Source: UBA9662 sp002729415
GTDB lineage: Bacteria > Poribacteria > WGA-4E > UBA9662
Direction: 5' to 3'
Length of the DNA: 14,536 nucleotides
NCBI GenBank assembly: GCA_002729415.1
Contig: PBXZ01000214.1
Coordinates: 1-14,536 of the forward strand
Part shown: piece after piece, positions 1 through 7,386 of the stretch
Layout: every line of letters begins with the position of its first letter
Position numbering within the stretch: position 1 is the first letter of the stretch
Translations under genes and position numbers: made by a program
The notes under the pieces: generated by a model
What the model saw: the letters and a program-made list of their open reading frames with translations, nothing else
Databases searched by the model: none
Told to the model about the DNA's origin: nothing

Positions 1-494
1 GCTCCTGTCGCGTCGGAAGTCTGCAACTCATGCCGGCCGCGAACCATCTTTCCGCATTTCTTGCAGCGCCCCGTCTCGATCGTGAACTGGCGATAAATGG
101 GAGCCTGAGGAATCTCGACCTGATACTGCACAACGGGCTCGCCAGGCTCGATGTCGATGCACTCACAGCACGTACACGCTTCGGGAAGAGGAACTTCGTA
201 GTGCTCCGTGATTTGATCGGGTGTGGGGACAGCCCTTCGGGCCTGCTGGCCGTATTGATCTCCCGGCTTGCGACCGGGCTTTTTGGGCTTTTGCGATTTC
301 GTTTTCTTGCGAAACGGCGCCGCCTGTCGCTTACCGGCTTGGCGTGCCTCTTCCAACGCGGCCGTCAACTTGTCGACCTGCTTGGTCAACTGCTCATTTT
401 GCGTTGTCAGCCGTTCCACGCTCGCCTTCAAGTCGGCGTTCTCCGAACGAAGACGTTCGATTTCCTCAATCGGTTGTCGGCGATCTGCATCCAT
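1..494 (-). CDS. IS66-family transposase, N-terminal part (cut by window edge)
   Basis: The reverse strand from ATG at 494 reads 164 open codons and leaves the window without a stop. An in-frame stop at 528-530 bounds it upstream, so 494 is the first ATG. Residues about 9-50 form a Glu/Leu/Gln-rich coiled coil of the leucine-zipper type seen at the start of IS66 TnpC. A basic Lys/Pro/Arg linker with KKPGRKPGDQYG follows at about 62-82. A zinc-finger-like region has C107/C109/C110/C112 and the C144-K-K-C147 pair, then the RGRHELQTSDATGA segment typical of the family. The DDE catalytic core would lie outside the window. No TnpB-like ORF lies upstream on this strand, which fits the single-ORF (ISBst12-like) subgroup. 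Family call is confident; whether the full gene is intact is unknown. Confidence 0.88.
   Translation of the reverse strand, partial: MDADRRQPIEEIERLRSENADLKASVERLTTQNEQLTKQVDKLTAALEEARQAGKRQAAPFRKKTKSQKPKKPGRKPGDQYGQQARRAVPTPDQITEHYEVPLPEACTCCECIDIEPGEPVVQYQVEIPQAPIYRQFTIETGRCKKCGKMVRGRHELQTSDATG
1..494 (-). mobile_element. IS66-family insertion sequence, partial; boundary not resolved
   Basis: The element is inferred from the transposase fragment. Its right end should lie somewhere between about 495 and 820, but I could not identify a convincing terminal inverted repeat or target duplication, because the other end is outside the window. The span given is only the coding part seen. Confidence 0.6.
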
Positions 495-820
495 GACGCA
501 GACCAACGTAACGCACGTCCCAGAATCTCACCAAGATCAGTTCGGGGACGGTAAACAATCACGATGCGATTTGGGTCTACATCTAACATTTAACAACCAA
601 CCAAAGCAACAAATGACACATCGAATCCACACCCTGCTAACCCTCCCTCCCAAAACCCGTCCGGCTCCGCGACGCGGGGCATGAGGCGTGATCGAAAGTT
701 TTTGTTTGAATCGCTGGACGGTGGTGGGGCAGGATGGTGGCAATCTATCAAGTAATTGTTCGCCTCGTTTACAGCAGGGTGAATGCAACTCCCGACTGAG
801 GTTTTTATGAAACGACTGCC
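495..820. other. Intergenic region between transposase and GH71-like gene
   Basis: There is no supported gene on either strand; the short frames here have no recognisable family and no ribosome binding site. It contains an A-rich patch around 585-625 and a short GC palindrome at 667-677 (CCGCG-A-CGCGG). It should carry the right end of the IS66 element and the promoter of the downstream operon, but I saw no convincing -35/-10 pair. Confidence 0.5.
798..809 (+). promoter_or_regulatory. Shine-Dalgarno GAGG plus ATG at 807, out of frame with the GH71-like gene
   Basis: GAGG at 798-801 is spaced 5 nt from ATG at 807-809. That ATG reads M-K-R-L-P-C-C then stops at 828-830. The gene frame's own first ATG is at 821, 14 nt downstream, with no good ribosome site. 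One extra base would join MKRLP to the 821 frame and give a standard positively charged signal-peptide start. This is probably the true original start, disrupted by a 1-nt deletion or a sequencing error. Confidence 0.5.
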
Positions 821-2332
821 ATGTTGCTAATTACCTGTTTGGCCCTGTCCTCGGTACTCGCTGCCGATGACGAGAAACTCGTCATCGCCCACTATATGAC
901 TGATATGGTGCCACAGACCAACCGCACACCAATACGTTGGGTCGATCCCGAACTGGCTGATCCCCGTGGAAGTACAGCTGCGGTTGGCGGGCTGCATCAG
1001 ACCAAGCCAATGGCCTTTCTGCATCTACCGAACATGAATCTGGTCCAGGCCGTCGATTTTGAGATTCGGGCTGCCAGACAACTAGGTGTGGATGGATTCC
1101 AGTTCTACTATCCGTTAGTCGACAGCACCGTCACGCTCGCACCACGCTATAACCAGATCATTCGTACTTTCATACAGCTCAGCGAAACCCGTTACCCTGG
1201 TTTCCGTGTAAGCCTCTGCCTTTCTCATCCCAATAGCCAAAAAGCCATGAGCGAAGCGGAGCGGATCGCCCTCTGGAGCCCGTCGATTCGGAATCTTGTC
1301 CAGGCCACTCGAGATTCTCCTGCCTGGCTGCGGACCGATTCAGGTTCGTTGTTGTTTTATCTCTGGGTGGGAGATGCCCTGGCAGATGGTGTGGGGAGCC
1401 TGCCCCAATCAGCAGAGCAAGTTCGTAGGGTTGGACAGGCTTATCAACACCTTTCCCAGGCAATCGGAACCCCAATTGAGTACGTCTACCAGGTCCGTCG
1501 TCCCGAGATTGACCCGGCTTATATCGATAGCATCGTCGGGACCTTCCCGGCGGTCTGGGGCTGGACTGCCAGTGAGGAAAATATCGAATTCTGGGACGCG
1601 CTAGCAGGGCGCTGCAAGGAAACAGGGTGCCTTTATACGCAGTCAGTTTACCCCGACTACTACACCTCCAAAGTCTACCGCAAGGGAAGCACCAATGACG
1701 CGATTCTCCCCAGCGCACTGGCTCTTGAGATCGGCGTGGAGAAAATCGAGCGACACTATCGGGTCACCAACTTGGCCGGAACCCAGGTTCAGCTGCTGCG
1801 GCGTGCCATCAAACATGACGTGCGGATCATCAACTACGTCACCTGGAATGATTTCCCTGAGGGACATCATTTGGCACCGGAGATTAATCACAACTTTGGT
1901 TTTTCTCTAGTACTGCGATACTTCAAAGAGCAGTGGAGGACTCCCCGCGCGGGACTGAGAGAGGATCAGGCGATTGTCTTTTACAAGAAGTACCGGCACG
2001 ATGCCCAGCCTGAGTATTCGGTGAGCCTCAGGATCAAGAGCAAGAACAAGGATCTTGCCAGTGAGGATCGAGTCGAACTGGTGACCCTGCTTCGAGAACC
2101 GGCTATCTGCTACTTGAATGAGAAGCCACTTGGTCTGGTTCAGGAGGGTCTGCAGATCCATTCCATCCCCAGCCAACCCGGGCCGGTTCAAGTCCGTATT
2201 GTCCGTAATGGCCAGCAGGTGATCCGCTTTCAGGCCCCCAAATCGATTAGCGGTGTTCCCTTTCGCACCGACCGGCTTACCTATTCTTACAGCAACGTCT
2301 TTCAGCGCGAGTTCGACCGGTTGTTCAAATAA
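821..2332 (+). CDS. Secreted GH71-like glycoside hydrolase
   Basis: The 503-residue protein has a short hydrophobic start (about residues 1-14, cleavage after VLA) suggesting Sec export. The mature protein opens with VIAHYMTDMV, matching the first strand of GH71 (endo-1,3-alpha-glucanase) barrels. Then come A-A-R-Q-L-G-V-D-G-F-Q-F-Y (about 86-98), an aromatic WGWTASEEN strand at W246, and T341-W-N-D-F-x-E-G-H-H, the counterpart of the GH71 TWND-x-x-E-S-H-Y motif. Residues about 385-503 look like the beta-rich C-terminal region of this family. It is the only classical glycosidase in the window and is first in the gene run. Real substrate may differ from 1,3-alpha-glucan, since distant GH71/GH99-like relatives are poorly characterised. 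The chosen ATG is the first in frame (in-frame stop at 797-799) but lacks the N-terminal lysines expected of a signal peptide; see the alternative start at 807. Confidence 0.65.
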   Translation: MLLITCLALSSVLAADDEKLVIAHYMTDMVPQTNRTPIRWVDPELADPRGSTAAVGGLHQTKPMAFLHLPNMNLVQAVDFEIRAARQLGVDGFQFYYPLVDSTVTLAPRYNQIIRTFIQLSETRYPGFRVSLCLSHPNSQKAMSEAERIALWSPSIRNLVQATRDSPAWLRTDSGSLLFYLWVGDALADGVGSLPQSAEQVRRVGQAYQHLSQAIGTPIEYVYQVRRPEIDPAYIDSIVGTFPAVWGWTASEENIEFWDALAGRCKETGCLYTQSVYPDYYTSKVYRKGSTNDAILPSALALEIGVEKIERHYRVTNLAGTQVQLLRRAIKHDVRIINYVTWNDFPEGHHLAPEINHNFGFSLVLRYFKEQWRTPRAGLREDQAIVFYKKYRHDAQPEYSVSLRIKSKNKDLASEDRVELVTLLREPAICYLNEKPLGLVQEGLQIHSIPSQPGPVQVRIVRNGQQVIRFQAPKSISGVPFRTDRLTYSYSNVFQREFDRLFK

Positions 2333-2340
2333 TCCTCTCC

Positions 2341-2362
2341 GGAGCAGATCCAACCTGGCTCC
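2341..2362 (+). terminator. Weak hairpin after the GH71-like gene
   Basis: GGAGC (2341-2345) can pair with GCTCC (2358-2362) across a 12-nt loop, followed by a partly T-rich TATTTCCTT. The stem is only 5 bp, so it is at best a weak or attenuating terminator. The 71-nt gap has no clear ribosome site for the next gene. Confidence 0.18.
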
Positions 2363-2403
2363 TATTTCCTTGCCCGGCGGCGGCACGCCCTGCCTTTATT
2401 GCT

Positions 2404-4023
2404 ATGAAAACCAAACTTGCACTCTGCTCCCTTCTGGTAGCCAGCCTGACTTCGGTTTCTGCTGCATCCTCCCCCAATGTCGTTTTGATTTTTGCTGATG
2501 ACATGGGCTATGGCGACGTAACCAGCTACGACGCCAAATCCAAAATCCACACGCCAAATCTCGACCGGCTGGCCAAGGGTGGCATGCGATTCACCGATGC
2601 TCATTCCGCCTCCGCTGTCTGTACGCCTTCACGCTATGCCTTGCTGACCGGCCGTTACTCGTGGCGAACCGGATTGAAGAGTGGCGTTCTCGGTGGCTTC
2701 TCACAGCCCCTGATTGAGAAGGGGCGCATGACTCTGGCTCATCTGTTTCAGGACAAGGGCTATCGGACTGCCTGCATTGGGAAGTGGCATCTGGGAATGG
2801 ACTGGGCCGGAGGAATGCGCGGAGAAAAGGGCTACAACATGCGCAACAATTCGGAGGGGATAGATTTCACAAAACCGATTCAGAACACCGCCATTGTAAA
2901 CGGATTCGACGAATACTTCGGGATTGCCGCATCTCTGGACATGCCCCCCTACGTTTTCATTCGGAATGACCGTGTCACCGAGCAACCCACTTCCAGTTTG
3001 AAGGAAGAAGACAAAGGTGGCCGGCAGGGGCCTGCTGTTCCTGGCTGGCGGCATAAACACGTCATGCCGACCTTTACCGACGAGGTCATCTCCTTCATCC
3101 AACGCAACAAGCAAAGTCCCTTTTTCGTTTACATGCCGCTCAATGCACCTCACACACCNCACGCGCCCGGTGATGCCTTCGTCGGTAAAAGCAAATTGGA
3201 TNTCTACGGCGATTTCATGGTGGANGTGGATCATCACATNGGAAGGGTGNTGGANGAGNTGGATCGATTGAAACTCTCAGACAACACCCTGGTGATTGTG
3301 ACCAGTGACAATGGACCTGAGACCAACATGTATCCACGCCGGAGTAAGTTTGGTCACGACAGCTCCTCCCACTTCCTGGGGGCCAAACGCGACAACTGGG
3401 AAGGCGGACACCGGGTTCCCTTCATTGCTCGCTGGCCGGGAGTGATCGCGCCAGGCTCGAAGTGCGACACTCCGTTCTGTCTTGTCGACATGATGGCGAC
3501 ATTCGCGGAAATGGTGTCTGTCGAACTACCCGAAGATCAGGGGGTCGACAGCGTCTCCATTCTTCCATTGATGCAGGGCAAAAATGGTGGCTACCGGGGA
3601 AGCCATGCGATCATCCATCACTCATCGAGTGGTCGATTTGCGATCCGCAGGGGTGACTGGAAATTGCTCTTGCACGCGGGATCCGGAGGGAACGGTTACG
3701 GAGCCGGAAAACGCAGCAGCAGGTACAAGGGAACGATCGAACAGAAGTCATTCAAAACCGCGAACCGCCAGCTCTACAACATGCGGACTGATCCGGATGA
3801 GACGACCAATCTGATCGAGAAACGTCCCGAAGTCGTCAGTGAATTGACTGCTCTCGCCGCCGAATATGTCAGGAAAGGACGCAGCACGCCGGGACCTCGC
3901 CAGAAAACCGTCCTGCAGAGATGGCCCCAACTCGACTGGCTGTCGCTGCAGCAGGTTCCAGGGACGCCAGGAGACGCCTCAGAAAAAAATCGAGCTACAC
4001 GCAAGCGGAAAAGTAAACAGTGA
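2404..4023 (+). CDS. Secreted arylsulfatase A-like type I sulfatase (sulfatase 1)
   Basis: The 539-residue protein starts with a Sec signal peptide (about 1-20, cleavage at SVSA-A). The mature part has the type I sulfatase layout: metal-binding D32-D33 in IFADDMGYGD, formylglycine signature C73-T-P-S-R77 with the downstream L-L-T-G, G-K127-W-H129-L-G, N247-A-P-H250 and metal-binding D302-N303 in SDNGPE. The C-terminal LYNMRTDPDETTNL segment is also usual for the family. C73 must be matured to formylglycine by an enzyme encoded elsewhere. It hydrolyses sulfate esters, here probably on a glycan. Seven N bases between 3159 and 3259 leave seven codons ambiguous, but one (ccn) is Pro regardless and the others allow only small conservative sets, so the frame is intact. 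It belongs to a different subfamily from the two downstream sulfatases and lacks their C-terminal module. The start has no visible Shine-Dalgarno site. Confidence 0.93.
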   Translation: MKTKLALCSLLVASLTSVSAASSPNVVLIFADDMGYGDVTSYDAKSKIHTPNLDRLAKGGMRFTDAHSASAVCTPSRYALLTGRYSWRTGLKSGVLGGFSQPLIEKGRMTLAHLFQDKGYRTACIGKWHLGMDWAGGMRGEKGYNMRNNSEGIDFTKPIQNTAIVNGFDEYFGIAASLDMPPYVFIRNDRVTEQPTSSLKEEDKGGRQGPAVPGWRHKHVMPTFTDEVISFIQRNKQSPFFVYMPLNAPHTXHAPGDAFVGKSKLDXYGDFMVXVDHHXGRVXXEXDRLKLSDNTLVIVTSDNGPETNMYPRRSKFGHDSSSHFLGAKRDNWEGGHRVPFIARWPGVIAPGSKCDTPFCLVDMMATFAEMVSVELPEDQGVDSVSILPLMQGKNGGYRGSHAIIHHSSSGRFAIRRGDWKLLLHAGSGGNGYGAGKRSSRYKGTIEQKSFKTANRQLYNMRTDPDETTNLIEKRPEVVSELTALAAEYVRKGRSTPGPRQKTVLQRWPQLDWLSLQQVPGTPGDASEKNRATRKRKSKQ

Positions 4024-4108
4024 CTGAAGAAATAACATGAAACCCATCCTCACATTTTTTTGCTTCCTGCTGCTGGTTTGTCCCGGTTTTGCCAAGGACA
4101 AACAGCCC
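4020..4108 (+). repeat. Leader and signal-peptide repeat, copy A
   Basis: This 89-bp stretch runs from the stop codon of sulfatase 1 through the start of the small ORF to the end of its signal peptide. It matches 12540-12628 at 81 of 89 positions without gaps in my hand alignment. Confidence 0.9.
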
Positions 4109-4471
4109 GGCGACGTCAAACTGGCTGAGCTGCTGAAGATAATCGATTCCCAGGCGATGCCGGACACGTATATCGGCAAGAACCGCCAGGCATGGGTCGA
4201 TGCGCGAATGGCGAAACTGACAGAGGCGCAGAAGGATCTGCATGGGCGGCACTCGATGGCGGGCGTAATGGTGACGGCGTATGACGAGGCGCTGGAGATG
4301 AGCGCGTCCGTCTTCACGGCGCCGGACGGTAAGTTCGAATTGAAGGGACTTCGCAAGACGACGCATCAGGTGCGCGTGCGGCGGCCGGGCAAGCTTGACG
4401 AGTGGGCGACTGAATCGCTCGGGGGCGGATTCGCTGTAACACACCCAGTCTGTTTCGGAGCAAACAGATAA
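4037..4471 (+). CDS. Small secreted mosaic protein, probably a gene remnant
   Basis: The 144-residue ORF appears to be made of three pieces. Residues 1-19 are a Sec signal peptide almost identical to that of the fused sulfatase at 12557. Residues about 32-68 resemble the first half of the C-terminal module of the DUF1080 protein and sulfatase 2 (I-D, P-x2-Y, Q-x2-V-D-x-R-M-A, L-x-E-x-Q; about 15 of 37 positions match). Residues about 74-124 (VMVTAYDE, SVFTAPDGKFELKGL, QVRVRRPGKLDEW) look like the edge of a carboxypeptidase-regulatory-like beta-sandwich, as found at the N-termini of planctomycete secreted proteins. The last 18 residues match nothing I know. The beta-sandwich normally leads into a longer protein, so this is probably a truncated fusion. 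It starts 13 nt after sulfatase 1. Codons in its second half favour GCG more than its neighbours do. It may be nonfunctional. Confidence 0.55.
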   Translation: MKPILTFFCFLLLVCPGFAKDKQPGDVKLAELLKIIDSQAMPDTYIGKNRQAWVDARMAKLTEAQKDLHGRHSMAGVMVTAYDEALEMSASVFTAPDGKFELKGLRKTTHQVRVRRPGKLDEWATESLGGGFAVTHPVCFGANR

Positions 4472-4492
4472 TGAGACTGATGAACTTTAACA

Positions 4493-4511
4493 CATGCGGC
4501 ATGACCGCGTG
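4493..4511 (+). other. Small hairpin in the 4472-4575 gap
   Basis: CATGCGG (4493-4499) pairs with CCGCGTG (4505-4511), with one G-T wobble and a 5-nt loop. No T-run follows, so it does not look like an intrinsic terminator. It could be an mRNA processing or stability element, or chance. Confidence 0.25.
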
Positions 4512-4563
4512 AACTTTGAATCGTTTTCAACCCAAAACTGATGGCCACAGCCAGCGCAATTAG

Positions 4564-4569
4564 AAGGAG
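4564..4569 (+). promoter_or_regulatory. Shine-Dalgarno site of oxidoreductase 1
   Basis: AAGGAG ends 6 nt before ATG at 4576. It is the strongest ribosome site in the window and fixes the start of the gene, marking a fresh translational start after the 104-nt gap. Confidence 0.8.
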
Positions 4570-4575
4570 TGATCG

Positions 4576-5961
4576 ATGAGCACAATCAAGAAAACAAACC
4601 GCCGTGAGTTTCTGAACAATACATTTGCGGGCGCGGCCGCATTTTCAATCCTGCCTTCGCATGTCCTGGGCGGACCGAAGAACACACCTCCCAGCGAGGT
4701 CGTCAATGTGGCGATTATCGGGGCAGGCGGACAGGGGCTTGTAAACGTAAGAGAACTCCTTAGGGAAGACCACGCCCAAATTGTCGCGGTCGCGGATCCA
4801 ACGGCCGAGATGAGCTACGCCAATTTCTATTACAAGAGCGTTGCCGGGCGACGGCCCGTGGCCGCACACATCAACCGGGACAATGAGAAACGCGGCCGCA
4901 AAGGCCGGGTCTGCGCCGAATACATTGATTTCCGGGAAATGCTCGAAAAACAGGGGAAGGATATCGACGCCGTGTTGATCGCGACGCCCGATCATGTGCA
5001 CGCGGTCGCCGCGACCACGGCGATGAAAATGGGCAAACACGTCTACTGTGAAAAACCACTGGGGCAGAATATCCATGAAGTCCGCGTCACAACCGAGGTG
5101 GCGCGGGAGCAGGGAGTGGCCACCCAGCTGGGGACGATCACGCACGCCAGCCAGAACTATCGGCGCGTCGTTGAGCGGATTCAGTCGGGGACGATCGGCG
5201 ACGTTCGAGAAGTCCACATTTGGTGTGATGACGGCTGGGCTCCGGCGAATCGACCGAAGGACACGCCCCCCGTTCCCGAGTGGCTTGACTGGGACCTGTG
5301 GCTGGGCCCGGCGCCGTATCGGCCTTACCACCCCCGCTATGTTCCCGTGACCTGGCGCTCATGGTGGGGCTTCGGCAACGGAAGGCTCGGCGACATGGGC
5401 TGCCATTTCATCGACTTGCCGTTTTGGGCGCTCGATTTGAAGTATCCGCTCACGGTCGAGGCGGAAGGTCCGCCCGTCCATCCGGATGGCCCCCCGCGCT
5501 GGCTGATTTCCCGGTGGGAGTTCCCCGCCCGGGGCAAGCAGCCGCCGGTCACACTGACCTGGTATGACGGCGACAAGCGTCCGCCGTTATTGAAGGAAAA
5601 GAACTTGCCCGACTGGAAACAGGGCGTGTTGTTCGTCGGTTCGGAAGGGATGTTGGTCGCCGATTACGGGCGACGCGAGCTCTATCCCAAGCAGAAATTC
5701 GCCGACATCGAATCTCCGCCCCAGACGATTCCCAACTCCCCGGGCCACAAAACAGAGTGGCTGGCGGCCTGCAAGGGCGGCGTTCCCGCCCTCTGCAATC
5801 TCGACTACACCGGGCCGCTGACCGAGACGGTCCTTCTCGGCTCGACCGCCTATCGGGCTGGCCAAAAGCTTGAGTGGGACGCGTTGAACCTGAAGGCCGT
5901 GAATTGCCCCGAGGCGGACGCGTTCATCCGGCGCGAGTACCGCAAGGGTTGGGAATTGTGA
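4576..5961 (+). CDS. Tat-exported Gfo/Idh/MocA oxidoreductase 1
   Basis: The 461-residue protein has a Tat signal (N-R9-R10-E-F-L, then an Ala-rich stretch to about residue 33). The Rossmann domain opens with VAIIGAGGQG (G49-A-G-G-Q-G54) for NAD(P). ATPDHVH lies at 136-142, and C-E159-K160-P161-L-G carries the catalytic-site lysine of the family. The C-terminal domain has WDLWLGPAPYRPYHP and GDMGCH277-x2-D280-LPFWALDL, placing active-site His/Asp residues as in the periplasmic branch of the family. Such enzymes oxidise or epimerise ring hydroxyls of sugars, and relatives act as glycoside 3-dehydrogenases. It lies 14 nt before a clear paralogue and upstream of a DUF1080 gene, supporting a shared keto-sugar step. 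Exact sugar and reaction direction cannot be read from sequence. Confidence 0.92.
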   Translation: MSTIKKTNRREFLNNTFAGAAAFSILPSHVLGGPKNTPPSEVVNVAIIGAGGQGLVNVRELLREDHAQIVAVADPTAEMSYANFYYKSVAGRRPVAAHINRDNEKRGRKGRVCAEYIDFREMLEKQGKDIDAVLIATPDHVHAVAATTAMKMGKHVYCEKPLGQNIHEVRVTTEVAREQGVATQLGTITHASQNYRRVVERIQSGTIGDVREVHIWCDDGWAPANRPKDTPPVPEWLDWDLWLGPAPYRPYHPRYVPVTWRSWWGFGNGRLGDMGCHFIDLPFWALDLKYPLTVEAEGPPVHPDGPPRWLISRWEFPARGKQPPVTLTWYDGDKRPPLLKEKNLPDWKQGVLFVGSEGMLVADYGRRELYPKQKFADIESPPQTIPNSPGHKTEWLAACKGGVPALCNLDYTGPLTETVLLGSTAYRAGQKLEWDALNLKAVNCPEADAFIRREYRKGWEL

Positions 5962-5980
5962 GAAGGAATTCGATTATGAA
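5950..5980 (+). repeat. Stop/Shine-Dalgarno/start junction, copy 1
   Basis: These 31 bases are identical to 7356-7386. They cover the last codons of oxidoreductase 1, its TGA, the AGAAGGA ribosome site (5961-5967) and the ATG at 5976. After one mismatch, eight further bases also match, so both downstream proteins start M-K-N-K-T. Confidence 0.9.
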
Positions 5981-7367
5981 GAACAAGACAACCCGCAAGT
6001 CAGGACTTACAAGACGTGAGTTTGCGGGCGCGGCGGCGTCAGTGTCTGCGGCCATGATTGTTCCGCGGCGTCTGCTGGGCGGCGTCGGCTTTGCGGCGCC
6101 GAGCGAAACGCTCAATCTGGCCCTTGTCGGAGCGGGGGGGCACGGGGCTTTTCTGATTAACGAGATCCTGGGTCAAGCGAGAGGGATGGTAGGCGTGAAT
6201 GTTGTCGCGGTTTGCGACGTGGATGAAAAACGCGCGAGTGAGACAACCGTTCGGACGGATCCGTTTCATGCCGTGAACCATGCCGGCTTCAAGAGGTTTC
6301 CCAAGGCGTCACAATACCAGGATTTCCGCAAGCTGCTCGACAGAGAAGAGAAGAACATTGATGCGGTTGTGGTTGCCACGCCCGACCATGTGCACATCCC
6401 CGCAAGTGTGATGGCAATGAAGATGGGCAAGCACGTTTACTGCGAGAAGCCGCTGGGCCAGAACATCCATGAAGTTCGCATGGCGGCCGAAGTGGCCAGA
6501 GAGCATGGGGTGGCCACTCAGATGGGGATTGGGAATCACTCCAGCCAGACCTTCCGCCGTGTCGTGGAGTTGGTCCAATCCGGCGCCATAGGAGAAGTCC
6601 GGGATGTCCATGTCTGGTGCGATCAGGCCTGGGGCAACCGCGATCGGCCAAAAAACACCCCACCTGTTCCGAAGCATCTGGAGTGGGACCTTTGGCTGGG
6701 CCCGGCTCCCCATCGTCCCTACCACCCCGCCTATCACCCTCTCGCCTGGCGTGATTGGTGGGACTTCGGCAACGGAAGGCTGGGCGATATAGGCATTCAC
6801 GCAATCGACCTGCCGGTCTGGGCGTTGGACTTGAAAGCCCCGCTCACAATCAAGGCGGAAGGTCCGCCCGTGAATCCGGAGAGCGTTCCCAACTGGATGA
6901 TTGCACGCTGGACGTTTGCGGCCCGGGGCGATCTGCCGCCGGTGAATATGACCTGGTATCACGGCGGCAAACGGCCTCCGCTGTTGAAAGAGACAAACTT
7001 GCCCGACTGGCCCATAGCCGTACTGTTCGTTGGATCCGAAGGGATGTTGATCACCGAACTTGAAGTGGTCCCCCCGCGGTTCGAGCTGCATCCGAAGGGG
7101 AAATACGCCGATTTCAAGCCGCCCCCGCAGACCATTCCCAAATCAATCGGCCACGCAAGAGAATGGCTGGAGGCATGCAAGACGGGCCGTCCAACAACCT
7201 GCCGCTTTGACTATGCCGCCCACCTGACCGAGACCGTGCTGTTGGGAAATGTCGCCTATCGCGCCGGCCAGAAGCTCCAGTGGGATTCGGACAATCTGAG
7301 GGCCGCAAACTGTCCGGAGGCGGACCGGTTTATTCGTCGTGAAAGCCGCAAAGGCTGGGAATTGTGA
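5976..7367 (+). CDS. Tat-exported Gfo/Idh/MocA oxidoreductase 2 (paralogue of 1)
   Basis: The start at 5976 was chosen because AAGGA (5963-5967) sits 8 nt upstream and the Tat motif (L-T-R13-R14-E-F) follows. A longer open frame from 5874 would run 88 nt into the previous gene. The 463-residue product has the NAD(P) motif G52-A-G-G-H-G57, ATPDHVH at 134-140 and C-E157-K158-P159-L-G. It also has GDIGIHAIDLPVWALDL, in which the second Gly-Cys of paralogue 1 is Gly-Ile. The two proteins align over their whole length, ending alike in a P-E-A-D-x-F-I-R-R-E block and RKGWEL. Many segments are identical, such as MKMGKHVYCEKPLGQNIHEV. Different segments before ATPDHVH and around the pocket suggest different substrates or opposite redox roles, for example oxidising the glycan and re-reducing a released keto-sugar (inference). 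It was likely formed by tandem duplication. Confidence 0.92.
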   Translation: MKNKTTRKSGLTRREFAGAAASVSAAMIVPRRLLGGVGFAAPSETLNLALVGAGGHGAFLINEILGQARGMVGVNVVAVCDVDEKRASETTVRTDPFHAVNHAGFKRFPKASQYQDFRKLLDREEKNIDAVVVATPDHVHIPASVMAMKMGKHVYCEKPLGQNIHEVRMAAEVAREHGVATQMGIGNHSSQTFRRVVELVQSGAIGEVRDVHVWCDQAWGNRDRPKNTPPVPKHLEWDLWLGPAPHRPYHPAYHPLAWRDWWDFGNGRLGDIGIHAIDLPVWALDLKAPLTIKAEGPPVNPESVPNWMIARWTFAARGDLPPVNMTWYHGGKRPPLLKETNLPDWPIAVLFVGSEGMLITELEVVPPRFELHPKGKYADFKPPPQTIPKSIGHAREWLEACKTGRPTTCRFDYAAHLTETVLLGNVAYRAGQKLQWDSDNLRAANCPEADRFIRRESRKGWEL

Positions 7368-7386
7368 GAAGGAATTCGATTATGAA
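7356..7386 (+). repeat. Stop/Shine-Dalgarno/start junction, copy 2
   Basis: Identical to 5950-5980 at an offset of 1406 nt, which equals the distance between the ATGs at 5976 and 7382. It ends oxidoreductase 2 and supplies the ribosome site (AAGGA 7369-7373, 8-nt spacer) and first codons of the DUF1080 gene, although that gene is unrelated to the oxidoreductases. Confidence 0.9.

Noticed and set aside
30..554. Plus-strand frame of 174 codons at the left edge
   Set aside because: It is antisense to the transposase; the reverse strand gives recognisable IS66 coiled-coil and zinc-finger segments, this strand nothing.
667..677. GC palindrome in the intergenic region as a terminator or REP element
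   Set aside because: It is a single short palindrome with almost no loop and no T-run, and has no second copy that I noticed.
5874..5976. Upstream extension of oxidoreductase 2 from 5874
   Set aside because: It would overlap the previous gene by 88 nt and put 34 residues before a canonical Tat signal; the ribosome site supports ATG at 5976.
6309..7091. Reverse-strand frames of 260 and 228 codons opposite the two oxidoreductases
   Set aside because: They occur at matching positions in both paralogues and simply mirror the conserved sense strand.
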